Shown: piece after piece, positions 25,414 to 34,441 of the stretch | Layout of the letters: each line of letters opens with the position of its first letter | Position numbering within the stretch: the stretch's first letter is position 1 | Source of the DNA: Mariniphaga sp041684965 | GTDB lineage: Bacteria > Bacteroidota > Bacteroidia > Bacteroidales > Prolixibacteraceae | Assembly (NCBI GenBank): GCA_041684965.1 | Contig: JAWLGR010000019.1 | Span: forward strand, 1-64,000 | Reading direction: 5' to 3' | Length of the DNA: 64,000 nt | Program-made: the position numbers and the translations under genes | Notes under the pieces: generated by a model | What the model was told of the DNA's origin: nothing | The model's input: the letters and a program-made list of their open reading frames with translations, nothing else | Database searches by the model: none

Positions 25414-27882
25414 ATGCCAAAAAATCAATTTATAAATCCTGAAATTGTCAGGGCACCAAGACATCTGGAATTTACACCCATTCCCATAAATCAATACAAT
25501 AAAACCATTGAAGAGGAAAGAGATAATTTTTCAAAGGAGGATTTACTACGCATTTACAATGACATGGTTGTTATCCGGGAATTTGAAACCATGCTGAATC
25601 TCATTAAAATACAAGGCGAGTACAATGGCATCCCATACAATCATCCAGGCCCGGCTCATCTTTCCATAGGACAGGAAGCGGCAGCAGTAGGTATGGCTTA
25701 TAATCTGGACGTAGATGATTTTATTTTTGGTTCACACCGGAGCCATGGAGAAATTCTGGCTAAAGGGTTATCAGCCATATCCAAACTCAACGATGAAGCA
25801 TTGGAAAAAATCATGGAGGAACATTTTGACGGCATTACCCTTGCCCCTGTCAAAGCAGGACATAATGGTACAACCCAGGAGCTGGCTTTAAAATTTCTGT
25901 TATATGGTACACTGGCCGAAATATTTGCCAGGGAAACTGGATTTAATAAAGGATTGGGAGGCTCAATGCACGCTTTTTTTACTCCATTTGGTGTTTATCC
26001 AAACAATGCCATTGTTGGTGGTTCGGGCGATATTTCAGTAGGCGCTGCCTTATACAAGAAAGTGAACCGAAAGAAAGGAATCGTAGTAGCCAATATCGGT
26101 GATGCTTCAATGGCCTGCGGCCCTGTATGGGAAGGTCTTGCATTCGCTACCATGGATCAGTTTAAGGAATTGTGGGAAGGAGATATGAAAGGGGGGTTAC
26201 CTCTTATCATTAGCATTATGAATAATCAGTATGGCATGGGTGGACAAACCTGTGGTGAAACTATGGGTTATGAAGTTGCAGCACGGGTTGGAGCCGGACT
26301 AAATAAAGACCAGATGCATGCAGAACGTGTAGACGGCTATAATCCGCTTGCAGTTATTGATGCTTATCGACGCAAAATGAAAATACTGGAGGAAAAACGA
26401 GGTCCTGTACTGCTCGATATACTCACTTACCGATACAGTGGCCACTCTCCTTCCGATGCTTCTACCTACCGCTCAAAAGAGGAAATTGAAGCCTGGGAAA
26501 AACACGATTCTATAATATGGTTTGGTAATGAACTGGTAAACGCCGGCATTGCAACCCGTGAAGAACTGGAAAAAGTACAGACACAAACCCAAAGCATTAT
26601 CACTTCAATCCTTAAACTGGCCATCGACGATGAAGTTTCACCTCATATGGATTTAAAAAAGCATCCAAACCTCATTGGTGAAATGATGTTCAGTAATCAA
26701 TCGATTGACCGCATGGAAGACCGGGAGCCCGAGGTATACCACCCCAGAGAGGAAAATGCACGGGTTAAGCAACTGGCCACAAAAGAACGATTTATGTTCG
26801 ATGAAAATGGCAAGCCGTTCTCAAAAATAAAAACTTATGCATTGCGGGATGGTATATTTGAAGCTGTAATTGATCGCTTTTATAAAGACCCAACTCTGAT
26901 TGCCTACGGTGAAGAAAACCGGGACTGGGGAGGTGCATTTGCTGTTTACCGGGGTTTGACTGAAGCCCTGCCTTACCACCGTTTGTTCAATTCGCCTATT
27001 TCCGAAGGAGCGATTGTGGGAACAGCTATCGGATATGCCATGTGCGGTGGGCGTGTTATTCCAGAAATCATGTACTGCGATTTCCTTGGCCGTGCCGGCG
27101 ATGAAGTATTCAACCAACTACCAAAGTGGCAGGCAATGAGTGGAAACTTGATAAAAATGCCTGTTGTACTTAGGGTTTCGGTAGGTTCAAAATATGGTGC
27201 CCAACACTCTCAGGACTGGACAGCTCTGGCTGCACATGTGCCCGGGCTTAAAGTGGTTTTCCCTGCAACTCCATACGACGCAAAAGGACTAATGAATACT
27301 GCTCTGCAGGGAACCGATCCTGTAATTTATTTCGAAAGCCAGCGTATTTACGACATTGGCGAAATGTTTCATGAAGGAGGTGTCCCGGAAGATTATTATG
27401 AAATACCTCTGGGCGAACCTGACATAAAGAGGGAAGGCAGCGATGTAACAATTCTTACAATTGGTGCTACACTTTACCGCGCATTGGATGCAGCGAAAAT
27501 ACTGGAAGAAAAATACAATATTGCTGCCGAAGTAATTGATGCCCGTTCACTGGTGCCTTTTAATTATGATTTGGTTATTGAATCCATCAAAAAAACAGGG
27601 CGTATTGTGATATCAGGCGATGCTTCTGCCCGTGGATCGTTTATGCGCGACATGGCTTCAAACATTACCGAACTGGCCTTTGATTACCTGGATGCTCCTC
27701 CTGTTGTTGTAGGATCGCGAAACTGGATTACTCCTGCACATGAACTGGAGGACTATTTCTTTCCACAACCTGAATGGTTCATTGATGCCATCCATGAACG
27801 CATCCTTCCATTGCCTGGCTACACACCGGAAAACGACTTTACGGAAGAGGAACAACTGGACAGGAATGCACGGGGAATTTAA
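25414..27882 (+). CDS. 2-oxoacid dehydrogenase E1, fused alpha-beta
   Basis: 822 residues in one frame. The E1 alpha part (about 30-430) has the ThDP fold GDASMACGPVWEGLAF...IMNNQYGMGG and YRYSGHSPSDASTYRS. The E1 beta part (about 470-822) has YGEENRDWGGAFAV, ISEGAIVGTAIGYAMCGGRVIPEIMYCDF and VISGDASARGSF. E1 decarboxylates the 2-oxoacid on ThDP and reductively acylates the lipoyl group of E2. The alpha/beta subunits are usually separate; fused forms occur in Bacteroidota. GDAS replaces the usual GDGA, and the segment between it and NN is longer than usual. It lies 27 nt after E2. No E3 gene follows, so a shared dihydrolipoamide dehydrogenase must be used. Confidence 0.92.
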   Translation: MPKNQFINPEIVRAPRHLEFTPIPINQYNKTIEEERDNFSKEDLLRIYNDMVVIREFETMLNLIKIQGEYNGIPYNHPGPAHLSIGQEAAAVGMAYNLDVDDFIFGSHRSHGEILAKGLSAISKLNDEALEKIMEEHFDGITLAPVKAGHNGTTQELALKFLLYGTLAEIFARETGFNKGLGGSMHAFFTPFGVYPNNAIVGGSGDISVGAALYKKVNRKKGIVVANIGDASMACGPVWEGLAFATMDQFKELWEGDMKGGLPLIISIMNNQYGMGGQTCGETMGYEVAARVGAGLNKDQMHAERVDGYNPLAVIDAYRRKMKILEEKRGPVLLDILTYRYSGHSPSDASTYRSKEEIEAWEKHDSIIWFGNELVNAGIATREELEKVQTQTQSIITSILKLAIDDEVSPHMDLKKHPNLIGEMMFSNQSIDRMEDREPEVYHPREENARVKQLATKERFMFDENGKPFSKIKTYALRDGIFEAVIDRFYKDPTLIAYGEENRDWGGAFAVYRGLTEALPYHRLFNSPISEGAIVGTAIGYAMCGGRVIPEIMYCDFLGRAGDEVFNQLPKWQAMSGNLIKMPVVLRVSVGSKYGAQHSQDWTALAAHVPGLKVVFPATPYDAKGLMNTALQGTDPVIYFESQRIYDIGEMFHEGGVPEDYYEIPLGEPDIKREGSDVTILTIGATLYRALDAAKILEEKYNIAAEVIDARSLVPFNYDLVIESIKKTGRIVISGDASARGSFMRDMASNITELAFDYLDAPPVVVGSRNWITPAHELEDYFFPQPEWFIDAIHERILPLPGYTPENDFTEEEQLDRNARGI

Positions 27883-27947
27883 GGTGGAGATAGCATTTGT
27901 GTGGATAAACAAAGTTCAGCTCGCAATTTGATAACAATTACCATTCT

Positions 27948-27981
27948 AAAAGGCAGTAAGTTTCCAGACTTACTGCCTTTT
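27948..27981 (+). terminator. Strong terminator of the E2-E1 operon
   Basis: A perfect 14-bp stem (27948-27961 with 27968-27981) around a 6-nt loop; the A-rich left base pairs with the T-run at the right. It lies 65 nt past the E1 stop. Confidence 0.9.
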
Positions 27982-28366
27982 ACTGGCCAATAAGCAAAAG
28001 GGGAAGGCACTGTTTTCGACTCGTGTCAACTGTATGTCACATTGTTATTTCAATTGCTCCTACAGGTCTCCGCTATTAGGTTAGCAGAATCCTTTCCCAG
28101 AACATAAGTTAAAGATTCAGCAGGGAATTTCAGAAGCAGTGAGAACCAGCAAATTCATATAGCTATGTTGAAAATTATCACTTGTGGGTTTGGGCGATTA
28201 GATCATTTCCTATAGAAAAAAATGGTACCACAAGACCTGTAGTTAAATTGGCAGCAACACTCATTAATTCTGTTGTGTCACTGCAACATACAAATTGATA
28301 ATAATTTTTCTTCCAAACATCCAGCAGATGAAATCGTGGTCACCCGATGAAATTCTATGTACCACT
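27982..28366. other. Intergenic stretch, about 385 bp
   Basis: I see no gene, RNA or clear repeat here. Short leftward frames (such as one with GDHDFICWMFGRK) are broken by stops and may be remnants or chance. Confidence 0.35.
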
Positions 28367-30385
28367 TCAATTTAAATTTATATTTTCAGTAAAAGGGAAT
28401 GAAAATGTAAAGGCACTCCCTTTTCCCGATTCACTTTTAACCCAAATTTCTCCACCATGTCTTTCTACAAATTCTTTACATAGGATTAAGCCTAACCCTG
28501 AACCTTTTTCTTCTGCTGTTCCTGGGGTTGTAATATTTGCATCAATTTTAAATAATTTATTTTGAGTATCTTCACTCATACCCACTCCATTATCTAAAAC
28601 CGTAATTTCAGTAGTGTTTTGATATTTCACAGCGGAAATAACGATTTTCCCATTGGAATGAGTGTATTTTATGGCATTGGAAATAAGATTTCGTAATATT
28701 GTTTTTAACATATTTACATCTGCATAAATTTCAATCTCATAAGTTTGATGATAGTTTAAAGATATGTTTTTAATTTTTGCTATTGATTTTGATTCTTCAA
28801 ATATACTACTGATAACTTTACGCAAATGTATGATTTCCGGCTGAAAGGTATTTTTTCCCGTTTGTGATTTTGCCCAGGTTAGCAAATTATCAAGTAACGT
28901 AAGGGTGTTTTGGGCTGATGAATTAATAATTCCCAGGTACTTTTCAGATTCAGCAACTGCAAAATCTTGAATGTTATCAATTAAAATTTCCGACAGGCCT
29001 AAAATTGCAGTAAACGGACTTCTTAAATCGTGAGCTATAATTGAAAATAGTTTATCTTTCGTGGAATTAAGCTCTCTTAACTGGCTTTCCCGTTCTTTAA
29101 GCAGTAGTTCAGCTTTTTTTCGTTCTGAAATATCTCTCGATACTCCATGATAACCAGAAATATTCCCATCCTGATCATAGAAAGCAGTTGCTGTGGCTTC
29201 GACCCATACCCAACTGCCATCCTTACAAAGTTCTTCCAACTCATAAATTGCCGGAGCGGATCTGACACCTTTGCTCAGGTTGAACATGCGTTTTTTATTC
29301 GCCTCCTTTAGCATTTCAATTCCTTCAGGTTTTAAAATTGAAAAAAGGGACTTGCCAATAACTTCTTCACGCTTAAAACCTCTTATTCTTTCATCGGCGG
29401 GGCTAATGTAGGTTAAAAGAAAATTACTATCCAAATGCCAGATAATATCGCTCGAGTTTTCAGTTATAATTCTGAATTTCTCCTCGCTTTTTTGTAATTC
29501 CTGATTTTTAACATTAATACTTTCTGTTTGTTTTTTTATCTGCAAACGAAGTAACCAAACCCATATAAAAACAAGGATTAGTAAAACAAAGGCTATTATA
29601 AAAACAATCAATATATTTTTGGCATTTTGCTTATATTTTATATCATCTTTTTCATAGACTTTCCATTTTTCTTGTATTTCTGTAAGTTTCCCACTTCTCC
29701 GTAATTCTTTGATTCCATAATTCAGAATGTTCAATAATTGGGTATTTCCTTTTCTTACCGCCATACAATAAATACTGGGAATTATTGACGGACCTTTTAT
29801 TTCAATATTTTGATATTTATTATTTCTAATCTCATTCAAACCAAGAAGATTTGGCGCTAATACGTAATCAGCCAATCCCAGTTCTATAGCAGAAAGTGCC
29901 TCAGGTAATGATTTAGCCAAAACATAATCTTTGAAAAGCCCCATTGGAATAAGATACTTTTCGATTGACACGTCTGCGTCCAAAACTACTAACCTGTAGT
30001 TATATAAACTTGATAAATCATCAAGGGGTAACTCTTTACGGATAAAAATTGAATAGTATTCGGTATGAATTGGAATTGTAAAATCAAGTAGCTTTTCTCT
30101 TTCTTCTGAAAAAATGATTCCGGCAATAATGTCCGTTTTTCCAGAATGAATGTAAGCTAATGCACTATCCCACCTGCTAAGATGAAAACTGAAATTAATA
30201 TCACTTGTAACAGATATGGCTTCCAGCACATCTATTTCCAATCCACTGGGTTTTCCCGTTTTATCAATAAATGTAAAAGGAGCATAATCAAAATCGCCGC
30301 CCACAACAAATTCCTGAGCTAACATTTGCCCTGGTTGAAACAGAACTGCAAACAGAATTAAAATCAAACAAATATTTTTGGCCAT
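28367..30385 (-). CDS. Sensor histidine kinase with periplasmic solute-binding domain
   Basis: 672 residues. A signal peptide (about 1-23) is followed by a periplasmic SBP_bac_3 amino-acid/solute-binding domain (25-245; GGDFDYAPFTFIDKTGKPSGLEIDVLEAI). Then come one transmembrane helix (about 258-282), a coiled stretch, a PAS domain (about 300-425, FRIITENSSDIIWHLD and HGVSRDISERKKAE), a HisKA domain with the phospho-His in SIIAHDLRSPFTAILG, and a HATPase_c domain (LRNLISNAIKYT, DNGVGM, GSGLGL). It probably senses a small ligand directly. There is no response regulator or receiver domain next to it, so its partner is elsewhere. Confidence 0.93.
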   Translation of the reverse strand: MAKNICLILILFAVLFQPGQMLAQEFVVGGDFDYAPFTFIDKTGKPSGLEIDVLEAISVTSDINFSFHLSRWDSALAYIHSGKTDIIAGIIFSEEREKLLDFTIPIHTEYYSIFIRKELPLDDLSSLYNYRLVVLDADVSIEKYLIPMGLFKDYVLAKSLPEALSAIELGLADYVLAPNLLGLNEIRNNKYQNIEIKGPSIIPSIYCMAVRKGNTQLLNILNYGIKELRRSGKLTEIQEKWKVYEKDDIKYKQNAKNILIVFIIAFVLLILVFIWVWLLRLQIKKQTESINVKNQELQKSEEKFRIITENSSDIIWHLDSNFLLTYISPADERIRGFKREEVIGKSLFSILKPEGIEMLKEANKKRMFNLSKGVRSAPAIYELEELCKDGSWVWVEATATAFYDQDGNISGYHGVSRDISERKKAELLLKERESQLRELNSTKDKLFSIIAHDLRSPFTAILGLSEILIDNIQDFAVAESEKYLGIINSSAQNTLTLLDNLLTWAKSQTGKNTFQPEIIHLRKVISSIFEESKSIAKIKNISLNYHQTYEIEIYADVNMLKTILRNLISNAIKYTHSNGKIVISAVKYQNTTEITVLDNGVGMSEDTQNKLFKIDANITTPGTAEEKGSGLGLILCKEFVERHGGEIWVKSESGKGSAFTFSFPFTENINLN

Positions 30386-31296
30386 TAAAATTGCTTTTTG
30401 TGGTTATCTTTTACAAGATAACGGCTACGCTTTTACAGAAACTTCGGGTATTGTAATCGGCAGAAATGGCAATAATCCAGGTTTTAAGTTTCACGGACCA
30501 AAACTATAAAAGAATTTCTTTCTAACAAGTGCCTGATTGATGCAGTGGAAAAATATTATACCTGTTTCATTTAAAAAATCACGGGGAAGAGTGCGGGGAG
30601 GTGCCGAATGTTTAATCTCTTAAAATGCTGGAATTCTACTTTCCATAGTTCAGGTCACAAAGAAGAAGAATTTAATACTTGTTAACATAACCTGTTTAAT
30701 GCTGCATATGGAGCAAGATGCCCTAAATTACAAGCACTCCCAAAGGGTTGGAGTCCTTTCTATTTTCAATGACCTGACGAGTGTTATCAAATTTAGGACA
30801 AAAATCCAATTTTGATAATGTGAAAATTTGGAATTCTGTGAGCTAAAATAACCGAGACAAATATTTTAACAGGAATAAAAATCGTTATTATTATGCGTGA
30901 TGTATAGTTAAGTACTTTTCATATTCGGGGAATGATATTTAACGCACAGTTCATGAATTTAAAATGCCTGCCGCATGACCTTAAAGATAAACTGCCGCTA
31001 CAGTGGTCAAAAGGTTGAAGTCGGGGAAAAATTAGCATGGTCAACTTTCCATAATACTGGACACAGAGGGGACACCGGTCAAATCCTCCCCTCCCTTCCC
31101 AGACTAATAATCCATTCTGTGCAGCAACTCAACACGCCTTCAAAATCTTCTCATCTGTGTCCAGACTGTACACAAAACGCACAATAAAGCTGTCATGACA
31201 TTCCAACAAAAGCTTTGCCCCTCTAACCGGAGCATAAATTCTTCTATTAATACAATCCAGAAAGAATGAAGACTGTGTTAGCAATCCGGCTTAAAT
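30386..31296. other. Gene-poor stretch of about 910 bp
   Basis: No recognised gene, tRNA or mobile element. An 8-bp inverted repeat GTTATCTT/AAGATAAC (30403-30410, 30415-30422) sits 18 nt upstream of the sensor kinase start and could be a leader hairpin or operator. The rest shows only broken short frames. Confidence 0.4.
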
Positions 31297-31500
31297 TCAC
31301 CTCCGCTTTGCAGCCAAAGCCAGGATGATTCCTATAACAGCAACAACAGCACTAAATATTACAGGTGTCCAGTTGGCGCTGCTCACCGCAACATCAATAC
31401 CTAAAAAACTGAAACTTTCTGAATCCTGCATGGCCTGAATCCCGAAAACGATGAGCCCAATCAGACCTATGAAAAGCAAAACTATTCCAACTATTCTCAT
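31297..31500 (-). CDS. Small DUF3185-like membrane protein
   Basis: 67 residues with two membrane helices: MRIVGIVLLFIGLIGLIVFGIQAM at the N-terminus and FSAVVAVIGIILALAAKRR at the C-terminus, joined by a polar SESFSFLGID loop. The layout and the opening resemble DUF3185 proteins, which have no known function. It lies just downstream of the M23 peptidase gene in the same direction, with a 9-bp inverted repeat between them (31507-31536), so it may have its own regulation. Confidence 0.75.
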   Translation of the reverse strand: MRIVGIVLLFIGLIGLIVFGIQAMQDSESFSFLGIDVAVSSANWTPVIFSAVVAVIGIILALAAKRR

Positions 31501-31506
31501 AATAAA

Positions 31507-31536
31507 TTAATTAACAGGTTAACGATTGTTAATTAA
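31507..31536. promoter_or_regulatory. Inverted repeat before the DUF3185-like gene
   Basis: TTAATTAAC (31507-31515) and GTTAATTAA (31528-31536) are perfect inverted copies with a 12-nt spacer, directly upstream of the start codon at 31500. It may be an operator or an RNA hairpin; the high AT content makes chance possible. Confidence 0.35.
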
Positions 31537-31567
31537 ACACAGAATATGGAATAGTGTTTAATTTTGT

Positions 31568-32404
31568 TTAAAAAAGTTTTAAAACCATGCCCACATTCAG
31601 CACTGAATTTTCATTAAGGTCGTTGAGAAGACACAAAGTTTGTATGGAGGTTTTAAATCTGCGGGAAATTTTCCAAAGTGAATCTCCGGAAGTAACTATA
31701 TAACTTTGCGGTGAGGTTCCGTCATAATCAAAAACGGGCTCATTGCGTGCTGGCAACAGATCCGCCAGGCTGTGAATAGTATAAACATCCTCTTTAACCA
31801 CCCCTGCTTCAAAATCAAAAATTAGTTCCGGATTAAAGTGCTTGTTGGCTTCCTTTATCTCAAAATGAAGGTGATTGGTCGTTGCCCGGCCGGTACTTCC
31901 TGCCAGGCCAATGGGCTGCATCTTATTTACAACTGTTCCCGGCCTAACAAGAAAGGCTGAAAGATGAGCATAACTGGTTTCTATATTGTTTCCATGGTCA
32001 ATCACCACCATATTTCCATAACCGTAATAATATTTCGAACGTGTAACGGTACCCTGAAAAGCGGCATAAACGGTATCGCCCCTACCCATTTTTAAATCAA
32101 TACCAGTATGCATCCTGCCCGACCGCCACCCATACCGGCTTATAACTTTCCCACGGCAAGGAACAATGAAATGTTTCAACAGAGTACCGGCAGGAATTGT
32201 TTGTCCGTAAAAAAATTCGTATCCTGCAGGTAATTCTTCAACAGGTAGCTCTTCCAACCTTTCCTGAAACACCCGGAAAAGAACAGGATTCTCCTCACCG
32301 GGCAAATGCATGAGCGAATCTACATTAATATATTGGGCCTGAAGCCCTGAAGTAAAAAGTAAAAGGAAAAATAAAAAAGCCAAGGTTTTAGGTATTCTCA
32401 CCAT
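31568..32404 (-). CDS. M23 metallopeptidase with C-terminal LysM
   Basis: 278 residues. Signal peptide ends near LQAQ (about residue 23), so it is exported. The M23/LytM domain (about 90-190) has the zinc ligands in MHTGIDLKMGRGDTVYA (HxxxD), SYAHLSAF and HLHFEIKEANKHFNP (HxH). A LysM peptidoglycan-binding repeat forms the end (YIVTSGDSLWKISRRFKTS...LNVGMVLKLF). Likely a DD-endopeptidase that cuts peptide cross-links in peptidoglycan. All metal ligands seem present, unlike degenerate activators such as EnvC. Confidence 0.93.
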   Translation of the reverse strand: MVRIPKTLAFLFFLLLFTSGLQAQYINVDSLMHLPGEENPVLFRVFQERLEELPVEELPAGYEFFYGQTIPAGTLLKHFIVPCRGKVISRYGWRSGRMHTGIDLKMGRGDTVYAAFQGTVTRSKYYYGYGNMVVIDHGNNIETSYAHLSAFLVRPGTVVNKMQPIGLAGSTGRATTNHLHFEIKEANKHFNPELIFDFEAGVVKEDVYTIHSLADLLPARNEPVFDYDGTSPQSYIVTSGDSLWKISRRFKTSIQTLCLLNDLNENSVLNVGMVLKLF

Positions 32405-32495
32405 ATTGAAAAACTATAACATCAAATTGATAAAAATTACGACCAAATATATTGTAATAATTTGCCATGAAAATTAATAATATTCTTTGATATTT

Positions 32496-34205
32496 TCATT
32501 TTAATAACTCAACTATCAGTCCATCATCCATCTTTTCCACTCTCACCAGGTTATTCTTAGTTAGGGTTTTTATGGCTTTATCCCATTTTTTGTTGCTTAA
32601 CCCTGACCGTTCTTTCAACTGATTCAGAGAAACCGGAGAATGAGAATTAAGAATGTCAAAAACCAACTTTTCTTCTTCATTCAGCTCAACTTTTTTCCGT
32701 TCGGGCTTCATTTGCGGAAAGAACAATACATCCTGAATCGAGGGGCTGTTGGTCATAAACATAGTAAGCCGGTCTATTCCCATACCCATCCCAGAAGTGG
32801 GTGGCATTCCATACTCCAGAGCACGCAGGAAATCCTGATCAATAAACATGGCTTCATCGTCTCCTTTTTCAAGCAGCTTCACCTGTTCCTCAAAACGTTC
32901 GCGCTGGTCTATGGGGTCATTCAGTTCGGAATAGGCGTTTGCAATTTCTTTTCCGTTCACCATGAGCTCAAACCGTTCGGTAAGCTCCGGATTGCTGCGG
33001 TGCCGCTTTGTAAGGGGCGACATCTCAACCGGGTAGTCAATAATAAACGTTGGCTGTATGTAGTGGTGTTCACATTTTTCACCAAAGATTTCATCTATTA
33101 GCTTCCCCTTTCCCATACTGGGATCGGTTTCTATTCCCAGTTTGTCACATATATCCCTCAACTGCTCCTCTTTTTTTCCCAAAATGTCGTAACCGGTATG
33201 TTCTTTAATGGCATCAGCCATGGTTACCCTCGGATAAGGAGTCTTAAAGTCGATTAGATGATCGCCAACCTGTACCTTAGTGGTACCGTGCAATGCCAGA
33301 GCTACACGTTCCACAATCTGTTCGGTGAAATCCATCATCCAGATATAATCTTTATAGGCCACGTATATTTCCATGGCAGTAAATTCCGGATTGTGCGTTC
33401 GGTCCATACCTTCATTTCGAAAGTCTTTGGCAAACTCATAAACCCCCTCGAAGCCACCTACAATTAGCCGTTTCAGATAAAGCTCATTGGCAATGCGCAG
33501 GTAAAGCGGAATGTTCAGTGAATTGTGATGTGTAATAAACGGCCTTGCAGCAGCGCCTCCCGGGATAGGCTGTAAAATGGGCGTTTCCACCTCCAGGTAT
33601 CCTTGTTCATTGAATAGCTGCCTGATGGTATCCACAATCTTTGTGCGTTTCACAAACACCTCTTTCACCTTCGGGTTCACAATCAAATCAACGTATCGTT
33701 GACGATACCGCTGTTCGGGGTCAGTAAAGGCATCATACGTGACTCCCTCTTTTTCCTTTACTGCCGGCAGTGGCCGCAACGACTTATTCAATATAGTAAA
33801 GTTCTTTACATGAATAGTGATTTCACCCATCTGGGTTACAAAGACATTACCTTCTACTCCAATGATATCCCCCCGGTCGAGCAATTTTTTAAACACTTCG
33901 TTGTATAGGGTCTTATCATCCCCCGGACAAATTTCATCGCGGTTGATGTACAACTGAATGCGCCCTTCGTGGTCCTGAATCTCGGCAAAAGATGCCTTGC
34001 CCATTATCCTGCGGTTCATAATGCGGCCGGCAATACTAACATCCTGAAAATTATTTTCTTCCTGATTGTACTTCGCCTTTATCTCCCGCGAAGTGGTGTT
34101 TATCTTGTATTCGGCTGCCGGATAAGGATCAATGCCCAATTCCCGCAACCTGATTAACGATTCCCTGCGCAAAACTTCCTGTTCACTCAATTCCAAATGA
34201 TTCAT
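32496..34205 (-). CDS. lysS: Lysyl-tRNA synthetase, class II
   Basis: 569 residues. It charges tRNA-Lys. The N-terminal OB-fold anticodon-binding domain (about 55-150) has VSIAGRIMNRRIMGKASFAEIQDHEGRIQLY. The class II core shows motif 1 (near VETPILQPIPGGAAARPF), motif 2 (FRNEGMDRTHNPEFTAMEIY) and motif 3 (MPPTSGMGMGIDRLTMF). The tail of about 65 residues after motif 3 (FDILNSHSPVSLNQLKERSGLSNKKWDKAIKTL) is a winged-helix-like extension absent from E. coli LysS. Monocistronic. Confidence 0.96.
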   Translation of the reverse strand: MNHLELSEQEVLRRESLIRLRELGIDPYPAAEYKINTTSREIKAKYNQEENNFQDVSIAGRIMNRRIMGKASFAEIQDHEGRIQLYINRDEICPGDDKTLYNEVFKKLLDRGDIIGVEGNVFVTQMGEITIHVKNFTILNKSLRPLPAVKEKEGVTYDAFTDPEQRYRQRYVDLIVNPKVKEVFVKRTKIVDTIRQLFNEQGYLEVETPILQPIPGGAAARPFITHHNSLNIPLYLRIANELYLKRLIVGGFEGVYEFAKDFRNEGMDRTHNPEFTAMEIYVAYKDYIWMMDFTEQIVERVALALHGTTKVQVGDHLIDFKTPYPRVTMADAIKEHTGYDILGKKEEQLRDICDKLGIETDPSMGKGKLIDEIFGEKCEHHYIQPTFIIDYPVEMSPLTKRHRSNPELTERFELMVNGKEIANAYSELNDPIDQRERFEEQVKLLEKGDDEAMFIDQDFLRALEYGMPPTSGMGMGIDRLTMFMTNSPSIQDVLFFPQMKPERKKVELNEEEKLVFDILNSHSPVSLNQLKERSGLSNKKWDKAIKTLTKNNLVRVEKMDDGLIVELLK

Positions 34206-34441
34206 TGTTCGCCTTCAAAAAAATTTTGGCAAAGATAATAAAAGATGCGGTTTTGTCTTTTAACTTAAATAAGCCAAATAGCAAGCGAACAGTTATTTTC
34301 ACCAAAAAAACCAGTTCGTGTAAGATGGAGCCAATTTGGAAAAATTCTGTTTCCTTTTTCAGCAGAACATCTCTTTCCCGGGCCAAATAGACAGAAAGGT
34401 AATCTGACGGTCATATAAAGAGTGGAAATTTCATGAAAAGC

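Noticed and set aside
30975..31187. 70-codon rightward frame in the empty stretch
   Set aside because: No conserved motif, odd composition and no promoter box.
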